From: Actinomadura rudentiformis
Lineage (GTDB): Bacteria; Actinomycetota; Actinomycetes; Streptosporangiales; Streptosporangiaceae
NCBI RefSeq assembly: GCF_008923185.1
Contig: NZ_WBMT01000003.1
Location: forward strand, 488,571-552,570
Direction of reading: 5' to 3'
DNA: 64,000 nucleotides
Of this stretch, positions 1 to 8,342 are shown piece after piece; within the stretch, counting starts at the first letter, position 1; each line of letters starts with the position of its first letter. The notes beneath the pieces were generated by a model. That model was not told the DNA's origin. It did no database searches and worked only from the letters and a program-made list of their open reading frames with translations. Made by a program: the position numbers and the translations under genes.

Positions 1-27
1 AGAGGCCCCGCTGGTGGCGGGGCCTCT
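1..27. terminator. Strong hairpin terminator
   Basis: A perfect 11-bp stem (AGAGGCCCCGC / GCGGGGCCTCT) with a 5-base loop lies 20 bases beyond the stop of the minus-strand anti-sigma gene. It probably ends the bldG operon and may act in both directions. Confidence 0.8.
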
Positions 28-47
28 GGTTTCGGGTCTGTTCCGGC

Positions 48-488
48 TCAGGCCGGAGCGGCTGCCTGGGCGGGCCAGCTCATCCGGATCTGAACGCCCT
101 TGGGGGTCGACTCGATCTCCACATCGTCGGCCAGGCCGGCGATGACGGCCAAGCCGAGCTCCGCGGCGCCGTCATCGAGAAGGAAGTCGGTTTCGTCGGA
201 CGCCGCGGCCGGGGGAAGGCCGCCCGCGGCGTCATCACCCGGAACGGTGTCGCTCACCACGACCTCGAACCGGCTCCCCGCACCGTTCAACTCCAACCGC
301 ACCGGCTCGTCCGGGCAGTGCCTGCGATGTGCCTCAACGGCACGGGAGCAGGCCTCGCCTACCGCGAGCCGTACCTCGTCGAGAAGGGCCTCGGCCACGC
401 CGCTGCGGCGAGCCACAGCCGTGACGATCAGCCGAGCCGTCCGGACGTGTACCGGCAGCGCGCTGAAAGAGAGCTCAACGGTCGCCAT
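48..488 (-). CDS. Anti-sigma regulatory ATPase (RsbW/SpoIIAB-like kinase), BldG partner
   Basis: This 146-residue protein looks like a compact GHKL-type serine kinase of the HATPase_c_2 family. Such kinases bind sigma factors or phosphorylate STAS antagonists in the cytoplasm. The N-box-like segment EVRLAVGEACSRAVEAH sits at about residues 38-54, and the C-terminal ELGLAVIAGLADDVEI segment matches the usual G2 region. The middle (about residues 86-100) is an Ala/Asp/Pro-rich insertion. It lies 10 bases downstream of bldG on the same strand. In Streptomyces the gene after bldG also encodes an anti-sigma factor, so the two probably work as a partner-switching pair. Which sigma factor it binds cannot be read from the sequence. 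Confidence 0.85.
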   Translation of the reverse strand: MATVELSFSALPVHVRTARLIVTAVARRSGVAEALLDEVRLAVGEACSRAVEAHRRHCPDEPVRLELNGAGSRFEVVVSDTVPGDDAAGGLPPAAASDETDFLLDDGAAELGLAVIAGLADDVEIESTPKGVQIRMSWPAQAAAPA

Positions 489-498
489 CTGCCGACCG

Positions 499-852
499 CT
501 ACTTGGCGCCCTTGCGCTTCTCCTGCGCTTCGGCGATCGAGTCGTGAATGCCGAAGACCTTGGTCAACCCCGTGATCCGGAAGATCTTGAGGATGCGCTC
601 CTGCGTGCACACCAACTCCAGCGAGCCGTCGTGCGCGCGCACCCGCTTGAGACCGCCCACGAGCACACCGAGGCCGGTGGAGTCGAGGAACTCGACCTTC
701 TCCATGTCCACAAGGAGGTGGAACTTGCCCTTGTTGACCAGGTCGATGAGCTTCTCGCGAAGCTTCGGCGCCGTGTAGACGTCGATCTCGCCCTCCACAT
801 TGATGACCGTGAGGCCATCGTCAGTGGTGTAGTCGTTCACCTTCAGGTCCAC
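499..852 (-). CDS. bldG: BldG-like anti-sigma-factor antagonist (STAS domain)
   Basis: This is a single STAS-domain protein of about 117 residues. The hallmark [18 protein letters not shown] carries the serine that is phosphorylated in this family, and the ending [15 protein letters not shown] is nearly invariant among actinomycete BldG proteins. I start it at the GTG encoding VDLKVND because GGAGGA stands about 5 bases upstream; an in-frame ATG-equivalent 8 codons earlier has no comparable site. BldG controls development and stress sigma factors by releasing them from anti-sigma kinases. The adjacent downstream ATPase gene is the likely partner, and the helicase gene at 1095 is divergent, as in Streptomyces. 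Confidence 0.93.
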   Translation of the reverse strand: MDLKVNDYTTDDGLTVINVEGEIDVYTAPKLREKLIDLVNKGKFHLLVDMEKVEFLDSTGLGVLVGGLKRVRAHDGSLELVCTQERILKIFRITGLTKVFGIHDSIAEAQEKRKGAK

Positions 853-1094
853 AGATCCTCCAGCGCCGCACTGCAAAACTCTGATCCCATATCCCCCGGC
901 GGTTCGGGGGCAACGAGACTCCGCCGTGCTTCAATCACGCTCCGGCGCCGCGTACGCGCGTTATCGCCCACTCGGGCGAAAGTTCGCGCGATCCCATCTG
1001 ACCTGCTGGTCTGCCTTTCAGGGCAGGGGGGCAGGGGAGCTCCAACGCCGGGGCGTTCCCGGGTTTCTGCCCAGACTGGCAGACTGAAAACCTG

Positions 1095-3878
1095 ATGTCC
1101 CCTCAAAGATCTCGCACCGCTCTCGAACGGCTTCTCGCCGACCCCACGCGTCGCGATCGCATCACCCATGTCGAGCGTGTTCCCGCACGTCAGGGACGTC
1201 GCGCGGCATGGCCGAGCTGGGCCCCGCAACTGCTGGTCGACAGGTTGACCGCCGCGGGCATCGAGGCTCCCTGGGAGCACCAGGCCACCGCGGCGGAGCA
1301 CGCCCACGCCGGCCGTTCTGTGATCATCGCCACAGGCACCGCATCCGGAAAATCGCTGGCCTATCTGCTCCCGGCCATCGCCGCGATCTACGGCGAAGAG
1401 GCTTCTGTCGCCAATATCTCGGCCGCTCATTCAGCCACAGGCGAACAGCTTTCGGCACAAACAGGCTCTGGGACCAGCGCCAAATCCACGCACGGCGAAC
1501 GAATCGTCCCGCCGGCAACGTCCGGCGAAGAGCTGTCCGCCCCCAACAGCAGGTCCGATTCCGAATCCTCCGGGGCCGCAACGCCGGACCCACTGGCTCA
1601 AGCGAGCACAGCAGCGGGCGCGACCGCTCCAGCCAACGCGCCAGCGGACCCAGAAACCAAAGCGGCGGACGCAGCCGCTCACACGGAAGCAGCAGGCACA
1701 GCAACTGGCCAGGGCACCAACGCGTCTTCCGGATCCGCAGCGGGTGCAGCCGCCAAAGCAGAAGACAAAGGCGCCGACGCATCTTCCCGATCCCCAGCGG
1801 GCGCTGGAGGCAAAGCAGCGGGCCTAGGCGCCAACGCACCTTCCGGTGCCGCGACCAGATCCGGGAACCAAGCCATAAGGCGCCCGCCCGAGGGCACGGT
1901 GCTCTATCTCTCCCCGACAAAGGCGCTTGCCGCCGACCAGCTGCGAGCGTTGCGGGCGTTGCGCCTGACTCGCGTACGTGCGGCGACATACGACGGGGAC
2001 ACCCCACCGGACGAGCGCACCTGGGTACGGCAGCACGCCAACTACGTGCTCACCAACCCCGACATGCTGCACCGTTCGATGCTGCCGTCCCACTCCCGCT
2101 GGACCGCGTTCTTCCGGCGCCTGCAGTACGTGATCATCGACGAGGCGCACGGCTACCGGGGTGTCTTCGGGTCGCACGTGGCGCAGGTGCTGCGCCGGCT
2201 GCGGCGGATCTGCGCGCGGTACGGATCGTCGCCCGTTTTCATCCTCGCCTCGGCGACCACCTCCGAGCCCGCGACCACCGCTTCCCACCTGACCGGACTG
2301 GACGTGGTCGCCGTCGCCGATGACGCCTCGCCTCGCGGCCCCGCCACGTTCGCCCTCTGGGAACCACCGCTCACCGACCTGCGCGGCGAACACGGCGCTC
2401 CCGTACGGCGCACGGCCACCGCAGAGACAGCTGATCTCCTCGCCGATCTGGTGGTTGAGGACGTTCAGACGCTTGCCTTTGTACGGTCCAGACGTGGCGC
2501 GGAATCGGTCGCCCTCAGTGCCAAGCGCGCGCTTGGCGAGGTGGCCCCGCAACTGTCCGACCAAGTCGCGGCCTACCGCGCCGGATATCTCCCTGAGGAA
2601 CGTCGCGCGCTCGAAGCCGCCCTCCGTGCACGATCGGTCGTGGGGCTCGCCAGCACCAACGCCCTCGAACTCGGAGTGGACGTCTCCGGCCTGGACGCGG
2701 TCCTGGTCTGCGGTTGGCCGGGCACACGCGCCTCGCTCTGGCAGCAGGCCGGGCGAGCCGGGCGGTCCGGCCAGTCAGCGCTCGCCATCCTGGTGGCCCG
2801 GGACGATCCGCTCGACACCTTCCTCGTCCACCACCCCGAGGCGATCTTCGGTACGCCGGTCGAAGCCACCGTGCTCGACCCCGACAACCCGTACGTCCTC
2901 GAACCGCACCTTTGCGCGGCCGCGTCCGAACTTCCCCTCACTGAAGCGGACACCGAGCTCTTCGGCCCGTCCACCGCCGATCTCCTCTCCGACCTCGTGC
3001 GCCGGGGCTTTCTGCGGCGCCGACCGGCCGGCTGGTATTGGACGCGCCGGGACAGGGCCGCCGACCTGGCCGATATCCGCGGCGCCGGCGGCGCCCCCAT
3101 CCAGGTCGTCGAGGCCGCCACCGGGCGGCTGCTCGGCACCGTGGACGAGGCGTCGGCGCACACCACGGTCCACGAGGGCGCCGTCTACATCCATCAGGGC
3201 GAATCGTTCATCGTCCAGACCCTGGACCTCGACGATTCGGTCGCCCTCGTCGAACCCGCAGAGCCGGACTACTCGACCACCGCGCGCGACATCACCGACA
3301 TCACCATCGTCGAACGCCTCCGTACGACCGCCTGGGGCGAAGCGACACTTTGCTTCGGCACAGTCGACGTCACTCGCCAAGTCGTCGCGTACCAAATGCG
3401 CCGGACGCAGACCGGCGAGATGCTCGGCGAAAAGCCCCTCGATCTTCCACCGCGCACCCTTCGCACACGCGCGGTGTGGTGGACGCTCTCCGAGGAGCAG
3501 ATCGATTCGTTCGGGGACCTGGACCTGGCCGGCGCGGCCCACGCGGCCGAGCACGCCTCGATCGGCCTGCTCCCCTTGTTCGCGACCTGCGACCGCTGGG
3601 ACATCGGCGGCGTCTCCACCGCCGTCCATCCCGACACGGGACTGCTGACGGTCTTCGTGTACGACGGCCACGAGGGCGGCGCAGGCTTCGCCGAACGCGG
3701 CTACTCCGACGCTACCGAATGGCTCCGCGCCACCCGCAACGCGATCGAATCCTGCGAGTGCGACTCCGGCTGCCCGTCGTGCATCCAGTCACCCAAGTGC
3801 GGTAACGGCAACGACCCCCTGGACAAGACCGGCGCCCTAATCCTCCTAGCCGAACTCCTCCGCCAAGCCCCCTCCTAA
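1095..3878 (+). CDS. DEAD/DEAH-box helicase with C-terminal DUF1998-type Cys cluster (MrfA/YprA-like)
   Basis: This is a 927-residue superfamily 2 helicase. Motif I is ATGTASGKS near residue 80, motif II is IIDEAH near residue 348, motif III is SATT, and motif VI is QQAGRAGRSGQ near 555. Four or more cysteines in the C-terminal CECDSGCPSC...C segment (residues about 886-902) match the metal-binding C-terminal domain of MrfA-like DNA repair helicases. Between motifs I and Ia, residues about 105-262 are an Ala/Ser/Gly-rich low-complexity insertion with imperfect 19-residue repeats, absent from normal family members. In many actinobacteria this helicase sits beside a Tad pilus locus, as here. 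No strong ribosome binding site is visible before the ATG. Confidence 0.9.
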   Translation: MSPQRSRTALERLLADPTRRDRITHVERVPARQGRRAAWPSWAPQLLVDRLTAAGIEAPWEHQATAAEHAHAGRSVIIATGTASGKSLAYLLPAIAAIYGEEASVANISAAHSATGEQLSAQTGSGTSAKSTHGERIVPPATSGEELSAPNSRSDSESSGAATPDPLAQASTAAGATAPANAPADPETKAADAAAHTEAAGTATGQGTNASSGSAAGAAAKAEDKGADASSRSPAGAGGKAAGLGANAPSGAATRSGNQAIRRPPEGTVLYLSPTKALAADQLRALRALRLTRVRAATYDGDTPPDERTWVRQHANYVLTNPDMLHRSMLPSHSRWTAFFRRLQYVIIDEAHGYRGVFGSHVAQVLRRLRRICARYGSSPVFILASATTSEPATTASHLTGLDVVAVADDASPRGPATFALWEPPLTDLRGEHGAPVRRTATAETADLLADLVVEDVQTLAFVRSRRGAESVALSAKRALGEVAPQLSDQVAAYRAGYLPEERRALEAALRARSVVGLASTNALELGVDVSGLDAVLVCGWPGTRASLWQQAGRAGRSGQSALAILVARDDPLDTFLVHHPEAIFGTPVEATVLDPDNPYVLEPHLCAAASELPLTEADTELFGPSTADLLSDLVRRGFLRRRPAGWYWTRRDRAADLADIRGAGGAPIQVVEAATGRLLGTVDEASAHTTVHEGAVYIHQGESFIVQTLDLDDSVALVEPAEPDYSTTARDITDITIVERLRTTAWGEATLCFGTVDVTRQVVAYQMRRTQTGEMLGEKPLDLPPRTLRTRAVWWTLSEEQIDSFGDLDLAGAAHAAEHASIGLLPLFATCDRWDIGGVSTAVHPDTGLLTVFVYDGHEGGAGFAERGYSDATEWLRATRNAIESCECDSGCPSCIQSPKCGNGNDPLDKTGALILLAELLRQAPS

Positions 3879-4048
3879 CCCAGGCCCCCTCCTAATCCGA
3901 GCCCCCTCGTAATCCAGCCCCTTCCTAACCCGAGCCCCTTCCTAACCCGAGCCCCTTCCTAACCCGAGCCCGCTAGCCCAGGGCGCTTCCTAACCCGAGC
4001 CCCTCCTTGCCCAGGCGCCTCCTTGCCCAGGCGCCTCCTAGCCCAAGA
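3867..4048. repeat. Degenerate 16-17 bp tandem array seeded at a stop codon
   Basis: About eleven imperfect copies of GCCCCTTCCTAACCCGA run downstream of the helicase. The first copy includes the helicase's last codons and its TAA stop, so the array looks like tandem duplication of the gene end. Three adjacent copies are identical. No gene is seen between here and 4150. Confidence 0.85.
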
Positions 4049-4149
4049 GGCTTCAACGCCCCCGGGCTGCACTTTTGGGCATATGACGAGTGGCGAACGC
4101 TGCATCCTCGGCAGGGACTCGATACAAAACCCTGAGAAGGCCCAGTGGG

Positions 4150-4524
4150 CTAGCGAGATGAAGGAACGGAACGACCAGGATCGGCCCCGTTCGGAGCGGC
4201 GGCCTGCCGGACCCGGGCCAGCTCGCGCTGGAGTTGGCGCTTCTCCAGTTCGAGGGTGTGGATCGACTCTTCGTGCTCCTCGCGCAGGTCCCGCAGCTCG
4301 CGGCGTATCCGTACGGAACGGTTGAATCCGAACGCCGCTATGGTCATGCCCGCCATGAACAGAATGGCGACCACTGCACCCGCCAAGAAGACCTGCCATT
4401 CGGACGTGATGCCTGGCACGGTGTCGCCGAACGCACTGATCTGGGCGTCTCCGGTGTTGTCCATGACAACGGCCGCGGCGACCACGATGGCGGCGACCGC
4501 CAAGGCCAGACCCAGGAACATCAT
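4150..4524 (-). CDS. Small two-helix membrane protein with coiled-coil tail
   Basis: This 124-residue protein has two hydrophobic helices (residues about 3-21 and 42-64) separated by a short polar loop. A charged heptad-like coiled coil rich in Glu, Arg and Leu follows (about 70-108), then a disordered tail. The layout resembles LapA/DUF1049-type small membrane proteins, but I see no diagnostic motif, so function is unknown. AGGAG lies about 9 bases upstream of the tandem ATG ATG start. It reads toward the helicase repeat array and is separated from the surface protein gene upstream by about 220 bases. Confidence 0.75.
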   Translation of the reverse strand: MMFLGLALAVAAIVVAAAVVMDNTGDAQISAFGDTVPGITSEWQVFLAGAVVAILFMAGMTIAAFGFNRSVRIRRELRDLREEHEESIHTLELEKRQLQRELARVRQAAAPNGADPGRSVPSSR

Positions 4525-4742
4525 GCGGAGGATCTCCTCTCGACAATCCGGGCGATCAGGCAGATCTCAGCTGGTTAGGGAGCCTAGACCTTCAACAAAA
4601 AGGCCGCCACAACTTCACCGATCGTGGATCCGAACGAACGCCGGCGAACCCCACCAGCCCGAGACCGCCCGTTCTTCGCAACACGGAACACAGGCCTCAC
4701 CGCACCTGCACACAAGGCAAGCGAAGCGCCGAAGACTGTTCC

Positions 4743-6047
4743 CTACTTGCCCTTACGCCGACGGCCGACGCGACGCCCATTTGGGCCCGCCTCAGGGGAC
4801 GGCTTGGCAATCTGGACGTCGACGCCGCCAGACCGCTTGCTGAGCGTGGCCGGACGACGCTTCACCGCGTACCTGCCGCTCGCCACGTTGGGCGCTGGCG
4901 GCGTGAGCACAGCCGTGTCTCCACGTCCACCGGGCACGGGCATCGTGCTGGTCTTCGTGCTGGTCTTCGTGCTGGTCTTCGCCACAGCCTCGGCACGGGC
5001 AATCCGCTGCCGCGCCCTGCTGACCCGTTTGCGTCCGGTACCACCGCGAGCCATCCGCGCAGCCATGCCCTTAGTGCTCATACCCGCCTGCGCAACCCGA
5101 AGGCGACGCGTCCAAGTACCGAGATGAGCGGCAATGACCAGCAGGATCAGCGCGATCCCCACGCTCTTGCCCCACTGCAGGCTGCTGGTGGCGGAGGCGC
5201 GCTGAGCCTTGGTGTTGCCCTGGTCGAGCACCTGCGGCGTCGGATAGGTGAACCCTGGCGTCGCCCCATAGGGCTGTACGGAGGGCAGCGTGAGCGGTGA
5301 CTCGTTGTTGAACGGGGTCAGCGGCGCGCCGGACGGGTTTGGCCCCGTTCCCGGAGGAGGCGTGGGAACGCTCGAACCCGGAGGTGGCGTCGTCGAGCCA
5401 CCACCACCACCGGCGTTGGCACTGGTCGAGGCCGCACCCGAGGAGACCGAGCCGCCCGTACCACTGGACCGCTTGGCCGTGACGCTCACCGGAACGCTCC
5501 CGGTGGTCCCGTTGGGCAGGGTGAAGCTTGTCGAGCAGCTGGTCCCGGAACAGAACTTGCCTGCCGACCCCGACGTGGAGCCGACGCCGCCCGCCTTGAC
5601 CGAATAACCAGAGAGATCGTTCTCAAGACCCAGGTTCCAGCTGACGTTCAGCTTGCTGCCCGAGATCGAAGCCGACACTCCGCTGGGCCTCGCCGGCGGG
5701 ATGGCCACGGTGAACGTGTTGGAGTCGTACACGTGGTTGCTCGGCCGGCCCACGAGATAGACGGTGTAACGACCGTTGCGCTCCAGATGGATAGGGGCCG
5801 ACATGTCCCCCGTGACACCCTTCTTGGTGAGGAACGTGTCGCCCCCACCGGGCGTCTTGACGCGGAGCTCCATCGAGATCGCGAAGTCGAAGTGAGCCCT
5901 GGCGGTCACCGACGAACCGCTCCGGATCACCGAGCCGTTGCTCGGCGACAGCACGCTGGTCGTCGCGGCCTCCACGGACAAGGGCAGGCCCAGGACGGCA
6001 GATCCAGTCGCGAGAACGACCGCACCGACCCTGCGAATCCTGGTCAC
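4743..6047 (-). CDS. Secreted or surface-anchored protein with Ig/FN3-like domains, Pro-rich spacer and C-terminal TM anchor
   Basis: The start is the GTG encoding VTRIRRVG, preceded by GGAGGG. An N-terminal signal peptide (basic VTRIRR, then a hydrophobic stretch ending near SVEAATT) leads into two beta-rich segments, the second resembling a fibronectin type III repeat. A Gly/Ser/Pro-rich spacer follows. One transmembrane helix (VGIALILLVIAAHLGTW) and a long, strongly basic cytoplasmic tail close the protein. The tail contains three copies of KTST, encoded by an in-frame short tandem DNA repeat. It lies next to the Tad pilus genes on the same strand and may be an envelope or adhesion component, but no enzyme motif is present. 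Confidence 0.8.
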   Translation of the reverse strand: MTRIRRVGAVVLATGSAVLGLPLSVEAATTSVLSPSNGSVIRSGSSVTARAHFDFAISMELRVKTPGGGDTFLTKKGVTGDMSAPIHLERNGRYTVYLVGRPSNHVYDSNTFTVAIPPARPSGVSASISGSKLNVSWNLGLENDLSGYSVKAGGVGSTSGSAGKFCSGTSCSTSFTLPNGTTGSVPVSVTAKRSSGTGGSVSSGAASTSANAGGGGGSTTPPPGSSVPTPPPGTGPNPSGAPLTPFNNESPLTLPSVQPYGATPGFTYPTPQVLDQGNTKAQRASATSSLQWGKSVGIALILLVIAAHLGTWTRRLRVAQAGMSTKGMAARMARGGTGRKRVSRARQRIARAEAVAKTSTKTSTKTSTMPVPGGRGDTAVLTPPAPNVASGRYAVKRRPATLSKRSGGVDVQIAKPSPEAGPNGRRVGRRRKGK

Positions 6048-6240
6048 GGAGCAAATCCCTCCATCGAACGGCGCGCTTTCGCCGTGCCCGAGGAGCCTGG
6101 CCGGCCTCGGGGGGCGAGTGCAGCCGCCGTGTCTCGTGATACCTCTGGGCTTACGGCAGCGTAACGTACTACCCGGTAGCGAACGTAACGGAAAGGTGAC
6201 AAAGAGGGAGCAGGCCATCTATTGGCAACCCGTTCAATAA

Positions 6241-6639
6241 TCAGAGTACGTCTTCCGGCCCCACAGGACCAGCCCTGGCCCGGGAGGACACCCGCAGAAC
6301 ATCAGTCCCAATAGGCACCCTGAGCACCACCGTCACCGATATCTCGACAACTCTGCCCCGGACTCGACAGCCCGACAGCCGGGCTCCCGACTTCGCCGCA
6401 ACGGCGTCCGCCGCCCGGCACGCGGCGCCGCTCCCCTCCGCCACCCGGGCCGCACCCGCTAACGCCGCGAGATCAGCAGCAGCATCCGCCCGGTGCCGAG
6501 CCACCCGCACGCTCCCCACCGTCATGGCGGTAACGGCAACCACCCAGACCACCGCCATGAAGCCCACAACCCACACCACCCCCGATCCACGATCTGCCCT
6601 CCACCCGCTCCACCCCCACGCCCTCTGTCCCTCCGCCAC
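6241..6639 (-). CDS. TadE-like pseudopilin of the helicase/secretion neighbourhood
   Basis: This 132-residue protein has a short basic N-terminus ending DRGSG, one hydrophobic helix (VVWVVGFMAVVWVVAVTAMT), and the RHRADAAADLAALAGAA segment typical of TadE/TadG-like pseudopilins. It matches the small TadE-like family found beside actinobacterial helicase/Tad loci. The usual Glu at position +5 after the glycine is missing. It starts at GTG with AGGAG 7 bases upstream. It is the last gene of the minus-strand pilus cluster. Confidence 0.85.
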   Translation of the reverse strand: MAEGQRAWGWSGWRADRGSGVVWVVGFMAVVWVVAVTAMTVGSVRVARHRADAAADLAALAGAARVAEGSGAACRAADAVAAKSGARLSGCRVRGRVVEISVTVVLRVPIGTDVLRVSSRARAGPVGPEDVL

Positions 6640-6689
6640 CTCAACACTCCTCTCAGCCCCAGCCCCCTGATTGAGTGGGACCGGCTTGT

Positions 6690-7055
6690 TTATGGGGTGA
6701 CTACGCCGGGTTCTGTTACGGCGGTGGCGCGTGCGCGAACTGTGAGCGGGGCAAGGCCAGTGGGCGCTGGCGCCCGGACCTGGACCGTCACGTCGACCTG
6801 GGTTTGGTCACCCTTTCGGGTCACCTCGACTGCCGCTCCTGTGGGCAGTGCACGGGCGACGAACTGGCGTACGGCCGGTGGTGGTTCCCCGCGAGCGGCT
6901 GCCCGTGCTCCGCTGCGCGCGGCATCGGTGCACGCGAGCTGAACGGAGGCGACCGAGACGCCCCAGAGAGCGGCCACCGTGATCAGCACCAGCCCTGGCA
7001 GCGCGACTGCGATCTCCGCCGTGACCGACCCGCGATCACGGTGTGACCCGGTCAT
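6690..7055 (-). CDS. TadE-family minor pseudopilin
   Basis: This is a 121-residue protein starting at the ATG of MTGSHRDRG. The segment RGSVTAEIAVALPGLVLI is a class III prepilin-like sequence with Gly followed by Glu at +5, then one transmembrane helix and a beta-rich periplasmic domain. Its start codon overlaps the stop of the DUF4244 pilin gene by ATGA, so the two are translationally coupled. It is expected to assemble with the Flp-like pilus driven by TadA, TadB and TadC. Confidence 0.88.
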   Translation of the reverse strand: MTGSHRDRGSVTAEIAVALPGLVLITVAALWGVSVASVQLACTDAARSGARAAARGEPPPAVRQFVARALPTGAAVEVTRKGDQTQVDVTVQVRAPAPTGLAPLTVRARATAVTEPGVVTP

Positions 7056-7243
7056 CCGAGTTGCAGGGCCCGCTTGATGATCCCTAACAGAAGGGTTCTG
7101 ACGTCCGGACTCGTTACGATCTTGAACAGCAGCCCGGCGAACGCAGCTGCGGCCACCGTGCCGACGGCGTACTCCGCCGTCGACATCCCCAGGTCTCGCG
7201 CGCTGCGTCGCCATCGCCGCACCACTGTCTTCATCGCGCCCAT
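7052..7243 (-). CDS. DUF4244 Flp-like pilin
   Basis: This 63-residue protein has the pattern of actinobacterial Flp-type pilins: a basic leader (MKTVVRRWRRSARDLG), a putative cleavage Gly, then MSTAEYAVGTVAAAAFAGLL with Glu at +5 and Tyr at +6, and a single hydrophobic helix. It is probably the major pilus subunit. AAGGAC stands before the ATG. The upstream neighbour is not tadC as usual but an integrase remnant and a DUF3592 gene. No prepilin peptidase gene is visible in the window. Confidence 0.88.
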   Translation of the reverse strand: MGAMKTVVRRWRRSARDLGMSTAEYAVGTVAAAAFAGLLFKIVTSPDVRTLLLGIIKRALQLG

Positions 7244-7399
7244 CTGAGGTCCTTCCTTCGTTGGTGAGGGCGCTCGATCGCGCCCATCTCCAGGCTGCGG
7301 CAACTCGCTTCGGACCAACAAGTGAACGTGATTCTGTGGATAACGTTCGCCCCGCCTGTCTGGCGCTGTGACCAGGGCGAACACGGTCAGGCGCTTTGC

Positions 7400-7680
7400 T
7401 GGTCGCCGTTTTGGCCCGCGGCTGGCCCACCGTTTGGGTTTTGGCTGGTCAGCGGCCCGGTGTTCGGACAGGCCAGCGTCTACGCGTTGGTTGCCGAGTG
7501 CTTCGAGCCCCTCGAACCAGTGCGCATAGGTGGTGTGGAGCATCGCGACGGAGTGACCGAGCCGCCGGGGCTACCTCGGTGGCCGGGACTCCGCTGTTGA
7601 GCAGGAGGGAGGCGTTGCCGTGCCGCAGGTCATAGGGACGCTGCGCCAGCTCAGAGGCCAGCCGAGCCCTTGCGGCCGTC
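7400..7680 (-). pseudogene. Frameshifted C-terminal remnant of a tyrosine recombinase
   Basis: One frame encodes LASELAQRPYDLRHGNASLL and then GVPATEVA, the box II region of actinobacterial phage/plasmid integrases. A second frame continues with MLHTTYAHWFEGLEALGNQR, containing the catalytic Tyr region. A frameshift separates them near 7560 and nothing of the N-terminal half remains. It overlaps the 3' end of the DUF3592 gene. This is the scar of an old mobile element inside the Tad locus. Confidence 0.8.
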
Positions 7681-8160
7681 CGGCCAGGTGGCAGTGGCGT
7701 CCCCGTCCGGCAGAACGGCGAACTCGGCAGGGATCGCAATGGGCCGTGTGCGGCGGATGGAGCGACTCGCGACGTAAAAGAAGACGAGGCTGCCGCCACC
7801 GAATATGACGACCAACCAGTACCTGTCGAACGCATTGCGGTTGGCCTGGAGTACGGAGCCGCCGGGGTCGGCGGGGCTGTAGCGGACCTTGATGGTCTCA
7901 CCGGCGCCGGGGAGTCGACCGTTCCACTGATTGTTGCTGATCTTCGCGCGTATGGTCCGTTCGGTCCGGGTGGTGAATTGGACTTCGAGGTGGCCGTACT
8001 TGCTGCGGTCGACGCTGATGACCTTGGCGGAAACATCGATCCCGCTCCGTTGCAGGCCGAACTCGCTCGCGAAGTTGACTAAGGCCAGGACCCCGAGCAG
8101 TACAGCACCGAGAAGGTACCCGATGATTTGCGCCGTGCGCCCCCGTCTACTTTTTCCCAT
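7651..8160 (-). CDS. DUF3592-type two-helix membrane protein
   Basis: From the ATG of MGKSRRGR it has about 169 residues. One transmembrane helix lies near residues 10-30. A beta-rich extracytoplasmic domain follows with VSAKVISVDRSKYGHLEVQF and GETIKVRYSPADPGG, the pattern of DUF3592. A second helix (YWLVVIFGGGSLVFFYVA) comes next. Its last codons run into the integrase remnant, so the C-terminus may be artificial. An alternative in-frame ATG lies at 8256 and neither start has a strong ribosome binding site. It is not a normal member of Tad loci and probably came in with the integrase. Confidence 0.65.
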   Translation of the reverse strand: MGKSRRGRTAQIIGYLLGAVLLGVLALVNFASEFGLQRSGIDVSAKVISVDRSKYGHLEVQFTTRTERTIRAKISNNQWNGRLPGAGETIKVRYSPADPGGSVLQANRNAFDRYWLVVIFGGGSLVFFYVASRSIRRTRPIAIPAEFAVLPDGDATATWPDGRKGSAGL

Positions 8161-8342
8161 GCAGGTGAGACGCGCGTCTTCGAAGATCCGTTGCCGCGAG
8201 ACCAGGTGAAAGCGCGTCCGCGTACGGACGGCGACTTCCGCGCCTGGCCCGAGCATGCAACGTAACCGCCTCGCCTAGGTGAGCGTTTTTCTGTGGACAA
8301 CTTGGGCGACGTGAGATGTCGAGTGTTTCGCGGACGTGCGCT

